Of a DNA stretch of 23,293 bases, positions 9,326 to 16,256 are shown piece by piece (the first letter of the stretch is position 1; each line of letters begins with the position of its first letter). Under the pieces are notes generated by a model. It searched no databases and had not been told where the DNA came from. It worked only from the letters and a program-made list of their open reading frames with translations. This stretch comes from Heterotrichella gracilis. Lineage: Eukaryota > Sar > Xanthophyceae > Tribonematales > Xanthonemataceae. The stretch spans positions 1-23,293 of the forward strand of contig JAULBX010029214.1 of the NCBI GenBank assembly GCA_032358255.1. The letters are read 5' to 3'. The position numbers and the translations under genes were made by a program.

Positions 9326-9506
9326 ATCGTCTTAATGCTATACGTCTTGCTTTTAAACTTCTCCCTCCCCTCCCTCTACATACCAAACAATTCCTTTCAG
9401 AAAAGTCATATTCATCAAAATTTTCTTTTATATTAACCACTGCCTTTGCAGGGGTGTTTAATAAAAAAAGACATAGTAATGCTGTTGTTAATATAAGTTT
9501 TTTCAT
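9324..9506 (-). CDS. Small exported protein with signal peptide, 60 aa, unknown function
   Basis: The start is supported by a good ribosome site on the minus strand (GAGG/AGGG a few nt before ATG). Residues 1-22 form a textbook Sec signal: MKK, a hydrophobic core LILTTALLCLFLLN, then a TPAKA type-I cleavage motif. The mature part would be only ~38 residues: an acidic stretch (NIKENFDEYDF), a CLVC motif that could bind a metal or form a disulfide, and a basic tail (RRIALRR). No lipobox is evident. It lies downstream of gp4 on the minus strand, facing gp23. A role at the cell envelope (lysis accessory or superinfection exclusion) is possible, but nothing in the sequence decides it. Confidence 0.7.
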   Translation of the reverse strand: MKKLILTTALLCLFLLNTPAKAVVNIKENFDEYDFSERNCLVCRGRGGRSLKARRIALRR

Positions 9507-9539
9507 GTTTCCCTCTTCTCCGATTAACTTATAACAGTT

Positions 9540-10004
9540 TCAGACAGAGATTCCAAGCTCAAAAAGCTTTTTCTCTGTCCAAATTTCAAAAATATATCCA
9601 TAATCTTTAGAAAATTTTTCAGCAGACTTCCATTTGCTTATATTTTTCTTATACAAAAGCATTTCTGATAATTGGACATTTTTTCTAATGCCTTTTTTAT
9701 TACGTTGTTCGGGGGGAATTGTTTGTTTGTGGGGTTTTATTTCTATAAGGTATTTTTTGCCACTTTTAAAATGTACTTCCAAATCCATAAAGTACATTCT
9801 TTCTTTATTTTCTATTGCATCGTAATATGGTATTTTTATTGTTTCGTATCCTATTTTTGATACATTGGGGTGATTTTCCAGAAACTTAAATGTTCTACGC
9901 TCCCATAAAGATAGATATTGTATTTTATCAGGATTTAACCATTTTTCGGGAAACTGTGGGGTATAAAAACCACTATAGGTGTTGCTAAAGCTTTTACCTC
10001 TCAT
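9540..10004 (-). CDS. 4: Head completion protein (T4 gp4-like, endonuclease-like fold), 154 aa
   Basis: T4-like gp4 (also called gp50/gp65) completes DNA-filled heads before tail joining. The length matches T4 gp4 (about 150 aa). Signature segments are seen in family order: YLSLWERRTFKFLENHPNV near residues 30-50, YETIKIPYYDAIENKERMYFMDLEVHFKSG, then KKYLIEIKPHKQTIPP, RNKKGIRKNV, and KWKSAEKFSKDYGYIFEIWTEKKL at the end. The D-x-E plus EIKP arrangement resembles PD-(D/E)XK or TnsA-type nucleases, with candidate residues in MDLEVHF and LIEIKP. The gene is on the strand opposite to the surrounding late genes and only 28 nt from the divergent start of the tube-cap gene, which is unusual. Confidence 0.88.
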   Translation of the reverse strand: MRGKSFSNTYSGFYTPQFPEKWLNPDKIQYLSLWERRTFKFLENHPNVSKIGYETIKIPYYDAIENKERMYFMDLEVHFKSGKKYLIEIKPHKQTIPPEQRNKKGIRKNVQLSEMLLYKKNISKWKSAEKFSKDYGYIFEIWTEKKLFELGISV

Positions 10005-10032
10005 AAAATAATTAGATTTTGCTAATTATGGT

Positions 10033-11082
10033 ATGGAATATAAAATTACATCTGGTGCAAATACAATAAGATTTCCATCCGACCTTAAAGTTGAAGATGA
10101 TAGATCAGGTAATGCTTACACTAAATCTTGGGTACAAATAAGATTAGGTACTGAAAAAGCAGAGGATTTTATTATATTACCTACCCCTGTAGATTTGTCA
10201 TTTTCAACAAGTATTAAATATAATGATATATCTTTAGGCTTAATAGAAGGTATTTATGATAGTTTTAAAGACGAATTGTCAAGTAGTGGTGGAGATATTA
10301 CAGAGGCTTTAAAAAACACCGCTAAGGGTGTTTGGAATGGCACAATTAATAGCTCATCTGCTAAAGAGGGGGGATTGTCAACACAATTAGCAATGGCTTC
10401 TGCTTTAATGAGTACCCTAAAAATAGATAATGGGTTATTAAGTCCTTTAAGAGATGTTGCACGCAGAGAATTAAGAAATCAAGGGGTGGCAATAAACCCC
10501 AACACTGAGTTATATTTTCAAGACGTTGGGCTTAGAGGGTTTACGTTTAGTTTTAGGCTAGCTCCCAAGAGTTTTTTAGATTCTGAGAGTGCCATGTCTA
10601 TTGTTAAGACATTTGAAAAACACGCTCACCCAAGTACAAAAAGTAAATATTTATGGGAATATCCAAGTGAAGCTATTATAACATTTTATGATGGTAATCA
10701 ACCCAACGACAAACTTCCTGCAATTAATAAATGTGTCATAACAAATTTTAGTCATAAATATAATGCAGGAACAAACGTATTTTTTGAAACAGGATTCCCA
10801 ACGGTAATTGATATTAGCATTTCATTTAAAGAAATAGCAGTAAACACATCTGAAACTATCAATAGATTAAATAGTGATACAGAAAGAAAACAGTTTAGCA
10901 AAAGAACAGCCACATTCAAAACGGCAGATGATTTGAATGTGGATTCAATACTCCCAATCTTAAATGAAGTAAAAAATACTAAAGAGGGTAGATTATTAGC
11001 TCGTAGTAGTGATGATGTTTTTGCCAATATAGGACTTGGTAATACAACTTCAGTAAATGATTCTAGGGGGGGGTTTTTCTAA
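10033..11082 (+). CDS. 48: Baseplate tail tube cap/initiator protein (T4 gp48/gp54-like), 349 aa
   Basis: gp48 and gp54 are paralogous proteins that stack on the baseplate hub and start tail-tube polymerisation. Length (349 aa) falls between T4 gp54 (320) and gp48 (364). Supporting segments are FIILPTPVDLSFSTSIKYND (residues ~45-65); GFTFSFRLAPKSFLDSESAMSIVKTFEKHAHPS (residues ~170-200), the typical tube-initiator helix region; and GNQPNDKLPAINKCVITNFSHKYN with FFETGFPTVIDISISFKEI, a tube-fold strand pattern. It overlaps gp53 by one base (TAATG), so the two are coupled. I cannot separate gp48 from gp54 by eye; only one such gene is in the window. Confidence 0.8.
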   Translation: MEYKITSGANTIRFPSDLKVEDDRSGNAYTKSWVQIRLGTEKAEDFIILPTPVDLSFSTSIKYNDISLGLIEGIYDSFKDELSSSGGDITEALKNTAKGVWNGTINSSSAKEGGLSTQLAMASALMSTLKIDNGLLSPLRDVARRELRNQGVAINPNTELYFQDVGLRGFTFSFRLAPKSFLDSESAMSIVKTFEKHAHPSTKSKYLWEYPSEAIITFYDGNQPNDKLPAINKCVITNFSHKYNAGTNVFFETGFPTVIDISISFKEIAVNTSETINRLNSDTERKQFSKRTATFKTADDLNVDSILPILNEVKNTKEGRLLARSSDDVFANIGLGNTTSVNDSRGGFF

Positions 11083-11864
11083 TGGTATTCTTTACAACAT
11101 TCCCTAAGACTAAAATTGATTTATTTGAAAACGGTTCAACTTATGAAATTAAAAATACATTTAAATATGCAAAAATCCCCGATAAATTTATAAATAACTA
11201 TTTGTCATATACGAAATATACTATAATGGACGGAGAAAGACCTGATATTGTATCGAATAAAATATACGGAACACCTGATTACTATTGGACATTTTTTATA
11301 GTCAATGATTTTTTAAAAAACTCTTATTCTAATTGGGCTATGTCACGTCAAAAGCTTCAGGAATTTGTTAAATTATACATGATGGACACTGTTGTAAATA
11401 TGCGTCCAAGAATTGTATTAGACCCAGACGGAATATTAATTAGGGTAGATAATACAGTTGTCAGTAATTTTGATGTAAAAAATAAAGAGCCTGTTAGAGG
11501 TAATATATCAGGGGCTACAGGTAATGTTGTCGATGTTGATACTAATTTACAACAATTAAGAATAACTGATGTCGATGGTACTTTTCAAGGTAACGAGATT
11601 ATAACAGGTAATAACACAGGTGATTTTATAATAACGTATGAAACATACAAGTTATATGAAGCACCTTGCGAATATAGAGATATTGGGGGTAACGTTGTTA
11701 CAAATCAATTATTCTTTAAGGGTGGAGTACCAAATCCTAACATAACCCCTGTTTCTTATTATCAAAAATTACAAGAAGAGAACGATTTAAAAAAGACTAT
11801 AAAAATCATATCCCCCCAATATATAACAGAATTTGTAAAAGAATATAAAAGGTTGTTGGGGTAG
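11082..11864 (+). CDS. 53: Baseplate wedge protein (T4 gp53-like), 260 aa
   Basis: gp53 joins neighbouring baseplate wedges around the hub. The N-terminal ~105 residues fit the family well: YEIKNTFKYAKIPD, YTIMDGERPDIVSNKIYG and TPDYYWTFFIVNDFLKN, the LysM-like domain conserved in T4-type gp53. At 260 aa it is longer than T4 gp53 (196 aa). The extra length is mainly residues ~120-195, a Gly/Asp/Asn-rich region (ISGATGNVVDVDT, FQGNEIITGN) that looks like an added beta-rich insertion. The C-terminus returns to the family pattern (KKTIKIISPQYITEFVKEYKRLLG). It is coupled to the flanking baseplate genes by overlap or 2-nt gaps. Confidence 0.9.
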   Translation: MVFFTTFPKTKIDLFENGSTYEIKNTFKYAKIPDKFINNYLSYTKYTIMDGERPDIVSNKIYGTPDYYWTFFIVNDFLKNSYSNWAMSRQKLQEFVKLYMMDTVVNMRPRIVLDPDGILIRVDNTVVSNFDVKNKEPVRGNISGATGNVVDVDTNLQQLRITDVDGTFQGNEIITGNNTGDFIITYETYKLYEAPCEYRDIGGNVVTNQLFFKGGVPNPNITPVSYYQKLQEENDLKKTIKIISPQYITEFVKEYKRLLG

Positions 11865-11866
11865 TA

Positions 11867-13174
11867 ATGGTATCATCAACCTTAGGAAGAGCCAATGGTT
11901 ATGAAGTAAATGAAATAACATTATATCCTCATGATTCTGATATAGAACGAGAAGCTCGGGGTATTGAAATTTCAAATCTTGTTACTAAATTTTCCATAAG
12001 CGAATCTATATATTTTATTGGCATTACCTTAGATATGACGATTGTTGATGGGGTAAATATCATAGAAAAATTTAAGTTGTCGGGGAATGAAAAACTTAAA
12101 ATTAAAATAAGTAAGTTTGATAAACACACCCAAACTAACAATGAAATAGATTTAGTATTTGTAATTGTCGATTATCCTTTATTTGGTAAATCAGGAACGA
12201 GAAAATATCAAGCGTTTAATATAATGGGCATAACAGAAAACGCTTTTATTAGTACAATTACATCCATATCAAAACATATCAATGGTACACCAATGGATAT
12301 GATAAAAAATATATTGGTAAATAATTTAAAGTATGATGAGACTAAAATAGATGGTACTAATAATGCTAATAATATTTATGACTATATAGTACCTAATTTA
12401 AATCCTTTGGTTGCAATAACCCATATATTGAGGACTTCGTGCGATTCTAATTTATCTCCTTTACTTGCATGGGAAACATTAAAAGGTGTTAAGATTAAGG
12501 GGTATAGTGAAATAATAGAAAAATCCCCATACAAAGACAGAACGTACAGCGTTTCTGTTTATACAGATAATAATTCTGTAGGACAAGAAGATTTAAAATT
12601 TCTACAAGAAATAACGTCCGTGTTGCAATTTAGTTCAAACCTAAAAATGTCTAAGATAGAACAAACATTGGGAGGTGCTTTTGCTTCCGTGTCCAAAAAT
12701 TATGATTATGCAACCAAGACTTATTCTGAAACAATATATGATTGCAAACAACAAGACCCAATTAATTATATATCAGATTATACATCATTCACTGATAAAT
12801 TTTTAATTAATTCAAAGCCCCTTAATACTTATGCAAGTGCTTGTGAATTAGACAGTATAACAAATAATAGTATATCAAGTAATATGCCTTTAAATGGTAA
12901 GGGATATATTCATAATAAAGTAAAAAATAGTTATTTAGCACAAGCGGAACATATTACACATCTTATTAAACTGCACGGTGATTTAGATTTAAGTAGTGGG
13001 GATATTATAAATTTAGAAGTCCCATCTGGGAATTTTAATGAAGATGATTCTCTAATAGATAATTATTTCACAGGAAAATATTTAATTGCTTCAATAAGGC
13101 ATAATTTTGAGGGTAGCTATACAATGGAATTAAAAATACAAAGAGACGGCTTAAATGTCGATTTATCTAATTAA
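11867..13174 (+). CDS. 27: Baseplate hub subunit (T4 gp27-like), 435 aa
   Basis: Hub proteins form the trimeric ring carrying the tail spike/lysozyme complex. Features consistent with gp27-like hubs of T4-type phages are residues ~30-110 (IEISNLVTKFSISESIYFIGITLDMTIVDG, then FKLSGNEKLKIKI), which form the first tube-like barrel, and residues ~325-435 with a second strand-rich domain ending YTMELKIQRDGL. The order gp53-hub-sheath-tube also fits. T4 gp27 is 391 aa. Primary sequence of hub proteins diverges quickly, so the assignment rests on this pattern and on position; a gp28- or gp5-associated hub paralogue is the main alternative. Confidence 0.78.
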   Translation: MVSSTLGRANGYEVNEITLYPHDSDIEREARGIEISNLVTKFSISESIYFIGITLDMTIVDGVNIIEKFKLSGNEKLKIKISKFDKHTQTNNEIDLVFVIVDYPLFGKSGTRKYQAFNIMGITENAFISTITSISKHINGTPMDMIKNILVNNLKYDETKIDGTNNANNIYDYIVPNLNPLVAITHILRTSCDSNLSPLLAWETLKGVKIKGYSEIIEKSPYKDRTYSVSVYTDNNSVGQEDLKFLQEITSVLQFSSNLKMSKIEQTLGGAFASVSKNYDYATKTYSETIYDCKQQDPINYISDYTSFTDKFLINSKPLNTYASACELDSITNNSISSNMPLNGKGYIHNKVKNSYLAQAEHITHLIKLHGDLDLSSGDIINLEVPSGNFNEDDSLIDNYFTGKYLIASIRHNFEGSYTMELKIQRDGLNVDLSN

Positions 13175-13201
13175 TGTATAAACAATAAGTAAGGAATTTA
13201 C

Positions 13202-14878
13202 ATGACTAATAAATACGGGGTGACATCTAATTTTCAAGATTTTACCACATACATAAGGGCTTCAAGTCCATCTAGCCTAGCAATCGCAGGGGCTTTTAGT
13301 AAAGGGGTAATGGATCAGGTAACAACCATTACTAATATTGGGGAATTAGAAACAATTTTTGGTGTGCCAAATAAGGACAACCGTGTTTCATTCTTTTTAG
13401 CACAACAATGTTTAATTACATCAAACAACCTTAAAGTTTTAAGAATACCAACAACAGGGTCTAAAAATGCTACTGCTGATGGTACAGGATTGTTGATTAA
13501 AAATCGTAAGCAATATGATGATGCTTATGCTGATGGTCAAGGTGCTGTTGGTAGTTGGGTTGCACGAACAGCAGGTACTTGGGGAAATGCTTTAAAAGTA
13601 TCAATTTGTCCTGCCAACGTAACAGCATTTAATGCTTGGGTGTACAAAACATCATTCAAATCAGCCCCATCAACGTCATCTTATGCTGATGCTCGGGGTG
13701 GTACATTGGATGAGATGCACATTGTCATTGTTGACGTTACTGGTGTTATATCTGGTACACCCGATACAGTTTTAGAAAGATACTCTTATTTATCACAAGC
13801 GTCAGACGCATTAGGTATTGATGGGGAAACAATTTATTATAAAAATGTTATTAACTCAAAATCAAATTATATTTATTGGCTAGACCACCCAACAACATTA
13901 TCAGACGCAGGTGAATTAGCTAACGGCAATACTTTTACCGTTGTAACTTCTGCTATTACTAATACTTTGGGGGGAGGTGTTAATACTGATACGGTTACTG
14001 TAGGGGAATACCAAACAGCCTATACTAAATTAATTGATGATAAATTAAACAGAGTAGATGTTTTAGTTGCACCAAGTTTACCAAACGGAGAAGATGGTGT
14101 TACTTTAGCAAATTTCTTAATAGCAAAAGCTGAAATTAAAAAAGACTTTATGTTATGTCTTTCACCGCCGATTGAAGATACTTTAAACACAGACAGTACA
14201 ACAGCTAAAGCAAATGTCGTTGAATTTTATAACGCTTTAACACCATCAAAATTCGCAACAGGGGATTCTTCTTCCGTTAAGGTTTTTGATAAATATAATG
14301 GGGGTGTTAATGTTACAATCCCAGGCTCAGGAAACTTGGCTGCAACGTTTGCATATACTTATAGATTTGCAGATGTTGCTTCCTCTAACGCTGGCACAAA
14401 AAGAGGACAATATTACAATCTAGTTGATTTAAATTATGATCCTAATGATACAGATCAAGGTTCTTTGATTGATGCTCGTTGTAATCCCGTAGTTTCTGTT
14501 ATTGGTAAGGGTATTTATTTAAATGGTGATAAGACATTACTTGAAAGAGAATCAGCTTTTGATCAAACAGCAGTAGTTTCAACATTCATTACCTTAAATA
14601 GAGCAATTTCTGATTATGCCGAAAATTATCTTTTTGAGAAAAATGATGCTTTGACACACTTATTATTTACACAGGATATTGATGCTTATTTAAAAGACCA
14701 AGTACAAAAAACAATTATAACAGAAGGACGTATTTTAAAAGGCGTAACAAGTGACCCAAATGAATATGTAGGAAATATATACATTGTCCCCATTAATAGT
14801 ATTCGCTATATAACCTTAAATTTCGTGGCTGTAAAAGGTCAAGGTGTAAATATAACAATCAATGAAGGAAAAGTATAG
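13202..14878 (+). CDS. 18: Contractile tail sheath protein (T4 gp18-like), 558 aa
   Basis: This is the outer contractile sheath subunit. The N-terminus (residues ~1-90) shows the conserved sheath opening: YGVTSNFQDFTTYIRASSPSSLAIAGAFSKG, then GELETIFGVPNKDN and the LAQQCLITSNNLKVLRI strand. The C-terminal domain (from ~residue 390) contains DARCNPVVSVIGKGIYLNGDKTL, a LNRAISDYAENYLFE helix and QVQKTIITEGRILKGV, the conserved core that keeps the mesh connected. T4 gp18 is 659 aa, so the variable protruding domains are smaller here. It has a clear ribosome site (GTAAGGA before ATG) and is followed at once by the tube gene. Confidence 0.95.
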   Translation: MTNKYGVTSNFQDFTTYIRASSPSSLAIAGAFSKGVMDQVTTITNIGELETIFGVPNKDNRVSFFLAQQCLITSNNLKVLRIPTTGSKNATADGTGLLIKNRKQYDDAYADGQGAVGSWVARTAGTWGNALKVSICPANVTAFNAWVYKTSFKSAPSTSSYADARGGTLDEMHIVIVDVTGVISGTPDTVLERYSYLSQASDALGIDGETIYYKNVINSKSNYIYWLDHPTTLSDAGELANGNTFTVVTSAITNTLGGGVNTDTVTVGEYQTAYTKLIDDKLNRVDVLVAPSLPNGEDGVTLANFLIAKAEIKKDFMLCLSPPIEDTLNTDSTTAKANVVEFYNALTPSKFATGDSSSVKVFDKYNGGVNVTIPGSGNLAATFAYTYRFADVASSNAGTKRGQYYNLVDLNYDPNDTDQGSLIDARCNPVVSVIGKGIYLNGDKTLLERESAFDQTAVVSTFITLNRAISDYAENYLFEKNDALTHLLFTQDIDAYLKDQVQKTIITEGRILKGVTSDPNEYVGNIYIVPINSIRYITLNFVAVKGQGVNITINEGKV

Positions 14879-14879
14879 T

Positions 14880-15440
14880 ATGTCAATAAGTAAACTTAAA
14901 ACTGCTTTAGGGGGGGACGTATCCCGTCAGAATCAATTTAGGGTTATCGTTAATCCGCCCCCAATTTTAGGAATATCTTTAGCAGAGGTAGATAGATTAT
15001 CTATTGTTGCTAAAAGTGTGAGTGATCCTGAAAGTTCAATAGGGAGTATTACCCTGTATTCAGGGGCGAAACCAATAAACTTTAGAGGGGATAGAGAATA
15101 TTCCCCAATAACTGTTGATTATAGATATGATGCGAATTTACTTGTCCACGATGCTTTGTATCAATGGCAGGAGTTCTTGGTAAGCCATGATGGATTTACT
15201 GCATCTCGTTCTATAACAGATTATGCAGGAACAATAATTATAGAAAAATTACGTCAAAGACAAGCCGCTCCTGGACAGCCTAATGATTTAGAACCCGAAG
15301 TCATTAAACGTTGTTTTGTGTATGATGCGTTCCCAACAAATGTACCTGGTTTTGGTGGGCTTGATGCAGATTCTGCAAACGAACCAACCATAGTATCAGT
15401 AACTTTTACATATTCTAATTTTAAATGGGAAAGAGTGTAA
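14880..15440 (+). CDS. 19: Tail tube protein (T4 gp19-like), 186 aa
   Basis: This is the inner tail tube subunit. An upstream in-frame ATG exists at 14862, inside the sheath gene. The ATG at 14880 is preferred: GAAGGAAAAG lies just upstream, the sheath stop is at 14876-14878, and the product then begins MSISKLKTALGGDVSRQNQF, typical of tube proteins. Family pattern: FRVIVNPP, VDRLSIVAKSVSDPESSIGSITLYSGAKPINFRGDREY, then YQWQEFLVSHDG and a C-terminal VSVTFTYSNFKWE strand. Length is slightly above T4 gp19 (163 aa). It is the last late gene of the plus-strand block. Confidence 0.95.
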   Translation: MSISKLKTALGGDVSRQNQFRVIVNPPPILGISLAEVDRLSIVAKSVSDPESSIGSITLYSGAKPINFRGDREYSPITVDYRYDANLLVHDALYQWQEFLVSHDGFTASRSITDYAGTIIIEKLRQRQAAPGQPNDLEPEVIKRCFVYDAFPTNVPGFGGLDADSANEPTIVSVTFTYSNFKWERV

Positions 15441-15446
15441 TTACTA

Positions 15447-15475
15447 TTGACAATAAGTAATGATTATGTTAATTT
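15447..15475 (+). promoter_or_regulatory. Putative sigma70-type promoter with extended -10
   Basis: TTGACA at 15447-15452, 17 nt, then TAATTT at 15470-15475, with TGT immediately before the -10. The -35 is perfect; the -10 alone is weak (3 of 6), but the extended element compensates. It starts 6 nt after the tail tube stop and predicts transcription from about 15482. It shares its layout with the promoters at 16257-16285, 16683-16712, 20812-20840 and 22801-22829. Confidence 0.55.
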
Positions 15476-15481
15476 GAAATA

Positions 15482-15540
15482 ACCCCATCTGCTCTATTCG
15501 TAGGCAGACCGCCAAGTTGAGAAATCTTCTTGGTTTTTTT
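15482..15540 (+). ncRNA. Putative ~59-nt small RNA with UUCG hairpin and terminator
   Basis: Transcription from the promoter at 15447-15475 would give a short RNA with no ORF. Hairpin 1 (15488-15508) pairs TCTGC and CTA with TAG and GCAGA around a UUCG tetraloop, with one bulged T at 15493. Hairpin 2 is the terminator at 15512-15540. Promoter, stable hairpin and terminator in 95 nt is the layout of a stand-alone small RNA. It resembles no RNA family I recognise. Alternatively, both hairpins could simply form the 3' end of the tail tube mRNA. Confidence 0.45.
15512..15540 (+). terminator. Rho-independent terminator of the tail gene block and/or the small RNA
   Basis: CCAAG (15512-15516) pairs with CTTGG (15528-15532). 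Inside are a 2x2 T-T internal loop, a GA/TC pair step and a GAAA tetraloop. Eight T residues follow directly (15533-15540). The GAAA loop and T-run indicate plus-strand function. Confidence 0.8.
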
Positions 15541-15551
15541 ATTAATAAAAT

Positions 15552-15579
15552 CCCCTAATAACAATTAAATTATTAGGGG
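15552..15579 (-). terminator. Terminator of the tRNA/HicB operon
   Basis: An exact 10-bp stem, CCCCTAATAA (15552-15561) with TTATTAGGGG (15570-15579), encloses an 8-nt loop. Read on the minus strand it is followed by ATTTTATTAAT, a moderately T-rich tract. It lies 46 nt after the HicB-like stop. It could also work weakly on the plus strand, where no T-run follows. Confidence 0.6.
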
Positions 15580-15625
15580 CGGTCTGACGAAACGATTTGA
15601 GCATTGCTAAGAGGCTTGTCTCGTT

Positions 15626-15829
15626 CTATTTCAAATTATTATCATTGACTTCTTTAAATGAATTAGCTGTTTTTAAGCAATCGTCAATGTTTGATAAGGC
15701 TCCCTCTATAGTTTTCCCAAAAGTTATAGCATTAGGAATAGTAGGAAAAGTTATCGTAAATCCATCTTTATCAATTAATAAATTAATTGGAGTTTTAATT
15801 GATTTATATAAATTATTTAAATCATTCAT
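15626..15829 (-). CDS. HicB-like antitoxin-fold protein, orphan, 67 aa
   Basis: Residues 14-60 fit the partial RNase H fold of HicB antitoxins: INLLIDKDGFTITFPTIPNA, then TFGKTIEGALSNIDDCLKTA, matching the family pattern of a strand, D.DG..v.FPdlPg and a helix T.eEAl.na.e. No C-terminal ribbon-helix-helix or HTH DNA-binding domain is present, and no HicA-like partner (short dsRBD-like protein with a conserved His) is visible nearby. It is the last gene of the minus-strand tRNA operon, starting 22 nt after tRNA-Thr, with no clear Shine-Dalgarno site. Phage HicB-like proteins of this size could neutralise a host HicA or serve an unrelated role; that is inference. Confidence 0.65.
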   Translation of the reverse strand: MNDLNNLYKSIKTPINLLIDKDGFTITFPTIPNAITFGKTIEGALSNIDDCLKTANSFKEVNDNNLK

Positions 15830-15850
15830 TGTAAGTTCATTTTATGTTAA

Positions 15851-15926
15851 TGGTGCTGTTGGTCTGAATTGAACAGACAACCTTTTGATTACAAGTCAAA
15901 TGCTCTACCTATTGAGCTACAACAGC
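15851..15926 (-). tRNA. tRNA-Thr (anticodon TGT)
   Basis: A 76-nt cloverleaf with encoded CCA. The acceptor GCTGTTG pairs fully with CAACAGC, followed by discriminator A and CCA. The anticodon stem TTTGA/TCAAA holds loop CTTGTAA, giving anticodon TGT, which reads ACA, a very common codon in this genome. T-loop TTCAATT. It is separated by 8 nt from tRNA-Ser on the same strand. Confidence 0.96.
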
Positions 15927-15934
15927 ATTGATAA

Positions 15935-16024
15935 TGGCGGAAAGTACAGGATTTGAACCTGTGGTGAGGATTAACCCACTCCTGTTTAGCAAACAGTTAC
16001 CATAAGCCTCTCGGTCAACTTTCC
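15935..16024 (-). tRNA. tRNA-Ser (anticodon GCT)
   Basis: A 90-nt class II tRNA with encoded CCA. The acceptor GGAAAGT pairs with ACTTTCC, followed by discriminator G and CCA. Anticodon stem CTGTT/AACAG, loop TGCTAA-type, anticodon GCT (reads AGC/AGT). A long variable arm precedes the T-arm with TTCAAAT loop. The D-arm shows the GAGAGGCTTATGG pattern usual for Ser tRNAs. Confidence 0.96.
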
Positions 16025-16037
16025 ATAAGTTATTTTA

Positions 16038-16247
16038 TAGTAGCTAAAACGGAATCGAACCGTTTTCATTGAATTATCTGATAGATTTTTATCATTGGCA
16101 ATTACCCCAAAAATAATAATCGTATAACTCAAAGAGTACCTTATAAAACCAAAAATACTTTTTTTATGTACAATCAAAAGTATCAGAATTAACCTTAATA
16201 ATTTTATAAGAGAGTTTTCCAAAAACCCACTTAAACTATATTAGCTA
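16038..16247 (-). ncRNA. Unusual tRNA-like RNA (~210 nt) heading the tRNA operon
   Basis: On the minus strand the 3' end has a good T-arm (16048-16064; stem AACGG/CCGTT, loop TTCGATT) followed by an acceptor strand TTAGCTA (16041-16047). The exact 7-nt complement TAGCTAA lies far upstream at 16241-16247, and a promoter at 16257-16285 would start transcription at about 16249. A D-arm-like segment (AGTTTAAGTGGG) follows the 5' acceptor strand. About 130 extra nt separate the halves, including an 8-bp hairpin (ATACTTTT/AAAAGTAT). The end reads CTA, not NCCA. It is too long for a tRNA and short for a tmRNA. It could be a tRNA with an insertion, a degenerate tmRNA or a new tRNA-mimic RNA. TAGCTA is self-complementary, which weakens the pairing evidence somewhat. 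Confidence 0.4.
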
Positions 16248-16256
16248 TTGTATAGT

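Larger units (their letters stand above)
15471..15637. repeat. Nested inverted repeats enclosing two terminators
   Basis: The outer arms are an exact 11-bp inverted repeat: 15471-15481 (AATTTGAAATA) and 15627-15637. Inner arms are an exact 9-bp inverted repeat: CAGACCGCC at 15505-15513 and GGCGGTCTG at 15578-15586. The inner arms overlap the small-RNA hairpin and both terminator stems, so they compete with them. The left outer arm overlaps the -10 of the small-RNA promoter, and the right arm overlaps the last codons of the HicB-like gene. Whether this acts as RNA structure, a protein-binding site or the footprint of an insertion is not known. Confidence 0.6.

Noticed and set aside
15584-15625. 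CUGACGA followed by a 5-bp stem, resembling part of a hammerhead ribozyme core
   Set aside because: The required GAA after stem II and a cleavage-site strand are missing on either arrangement examined.
15597-15872. 91-aa plus-strand ORF
   Set aside because: It is antisense to the HicB-like gene and overlaps tRNA-Thr; the minus-strand frame has a recognisable fold pattern.
16085-16099. Minus-strand codons reading ANDKN, reminiscent of a tmRNA tag peptide (ANDEN...)
   Set aside because: The frame has no stop before running through the T-arm, does not end in a typical AA-stop, and lies too close to the 3' end for a tmRNA tag.
15986-16222. 78-aa minus-strand ORF
   Set aside because: It runs through the tRNA-Ser gene and the tRNA-like RNA and has no ribosome site or family resemblance.
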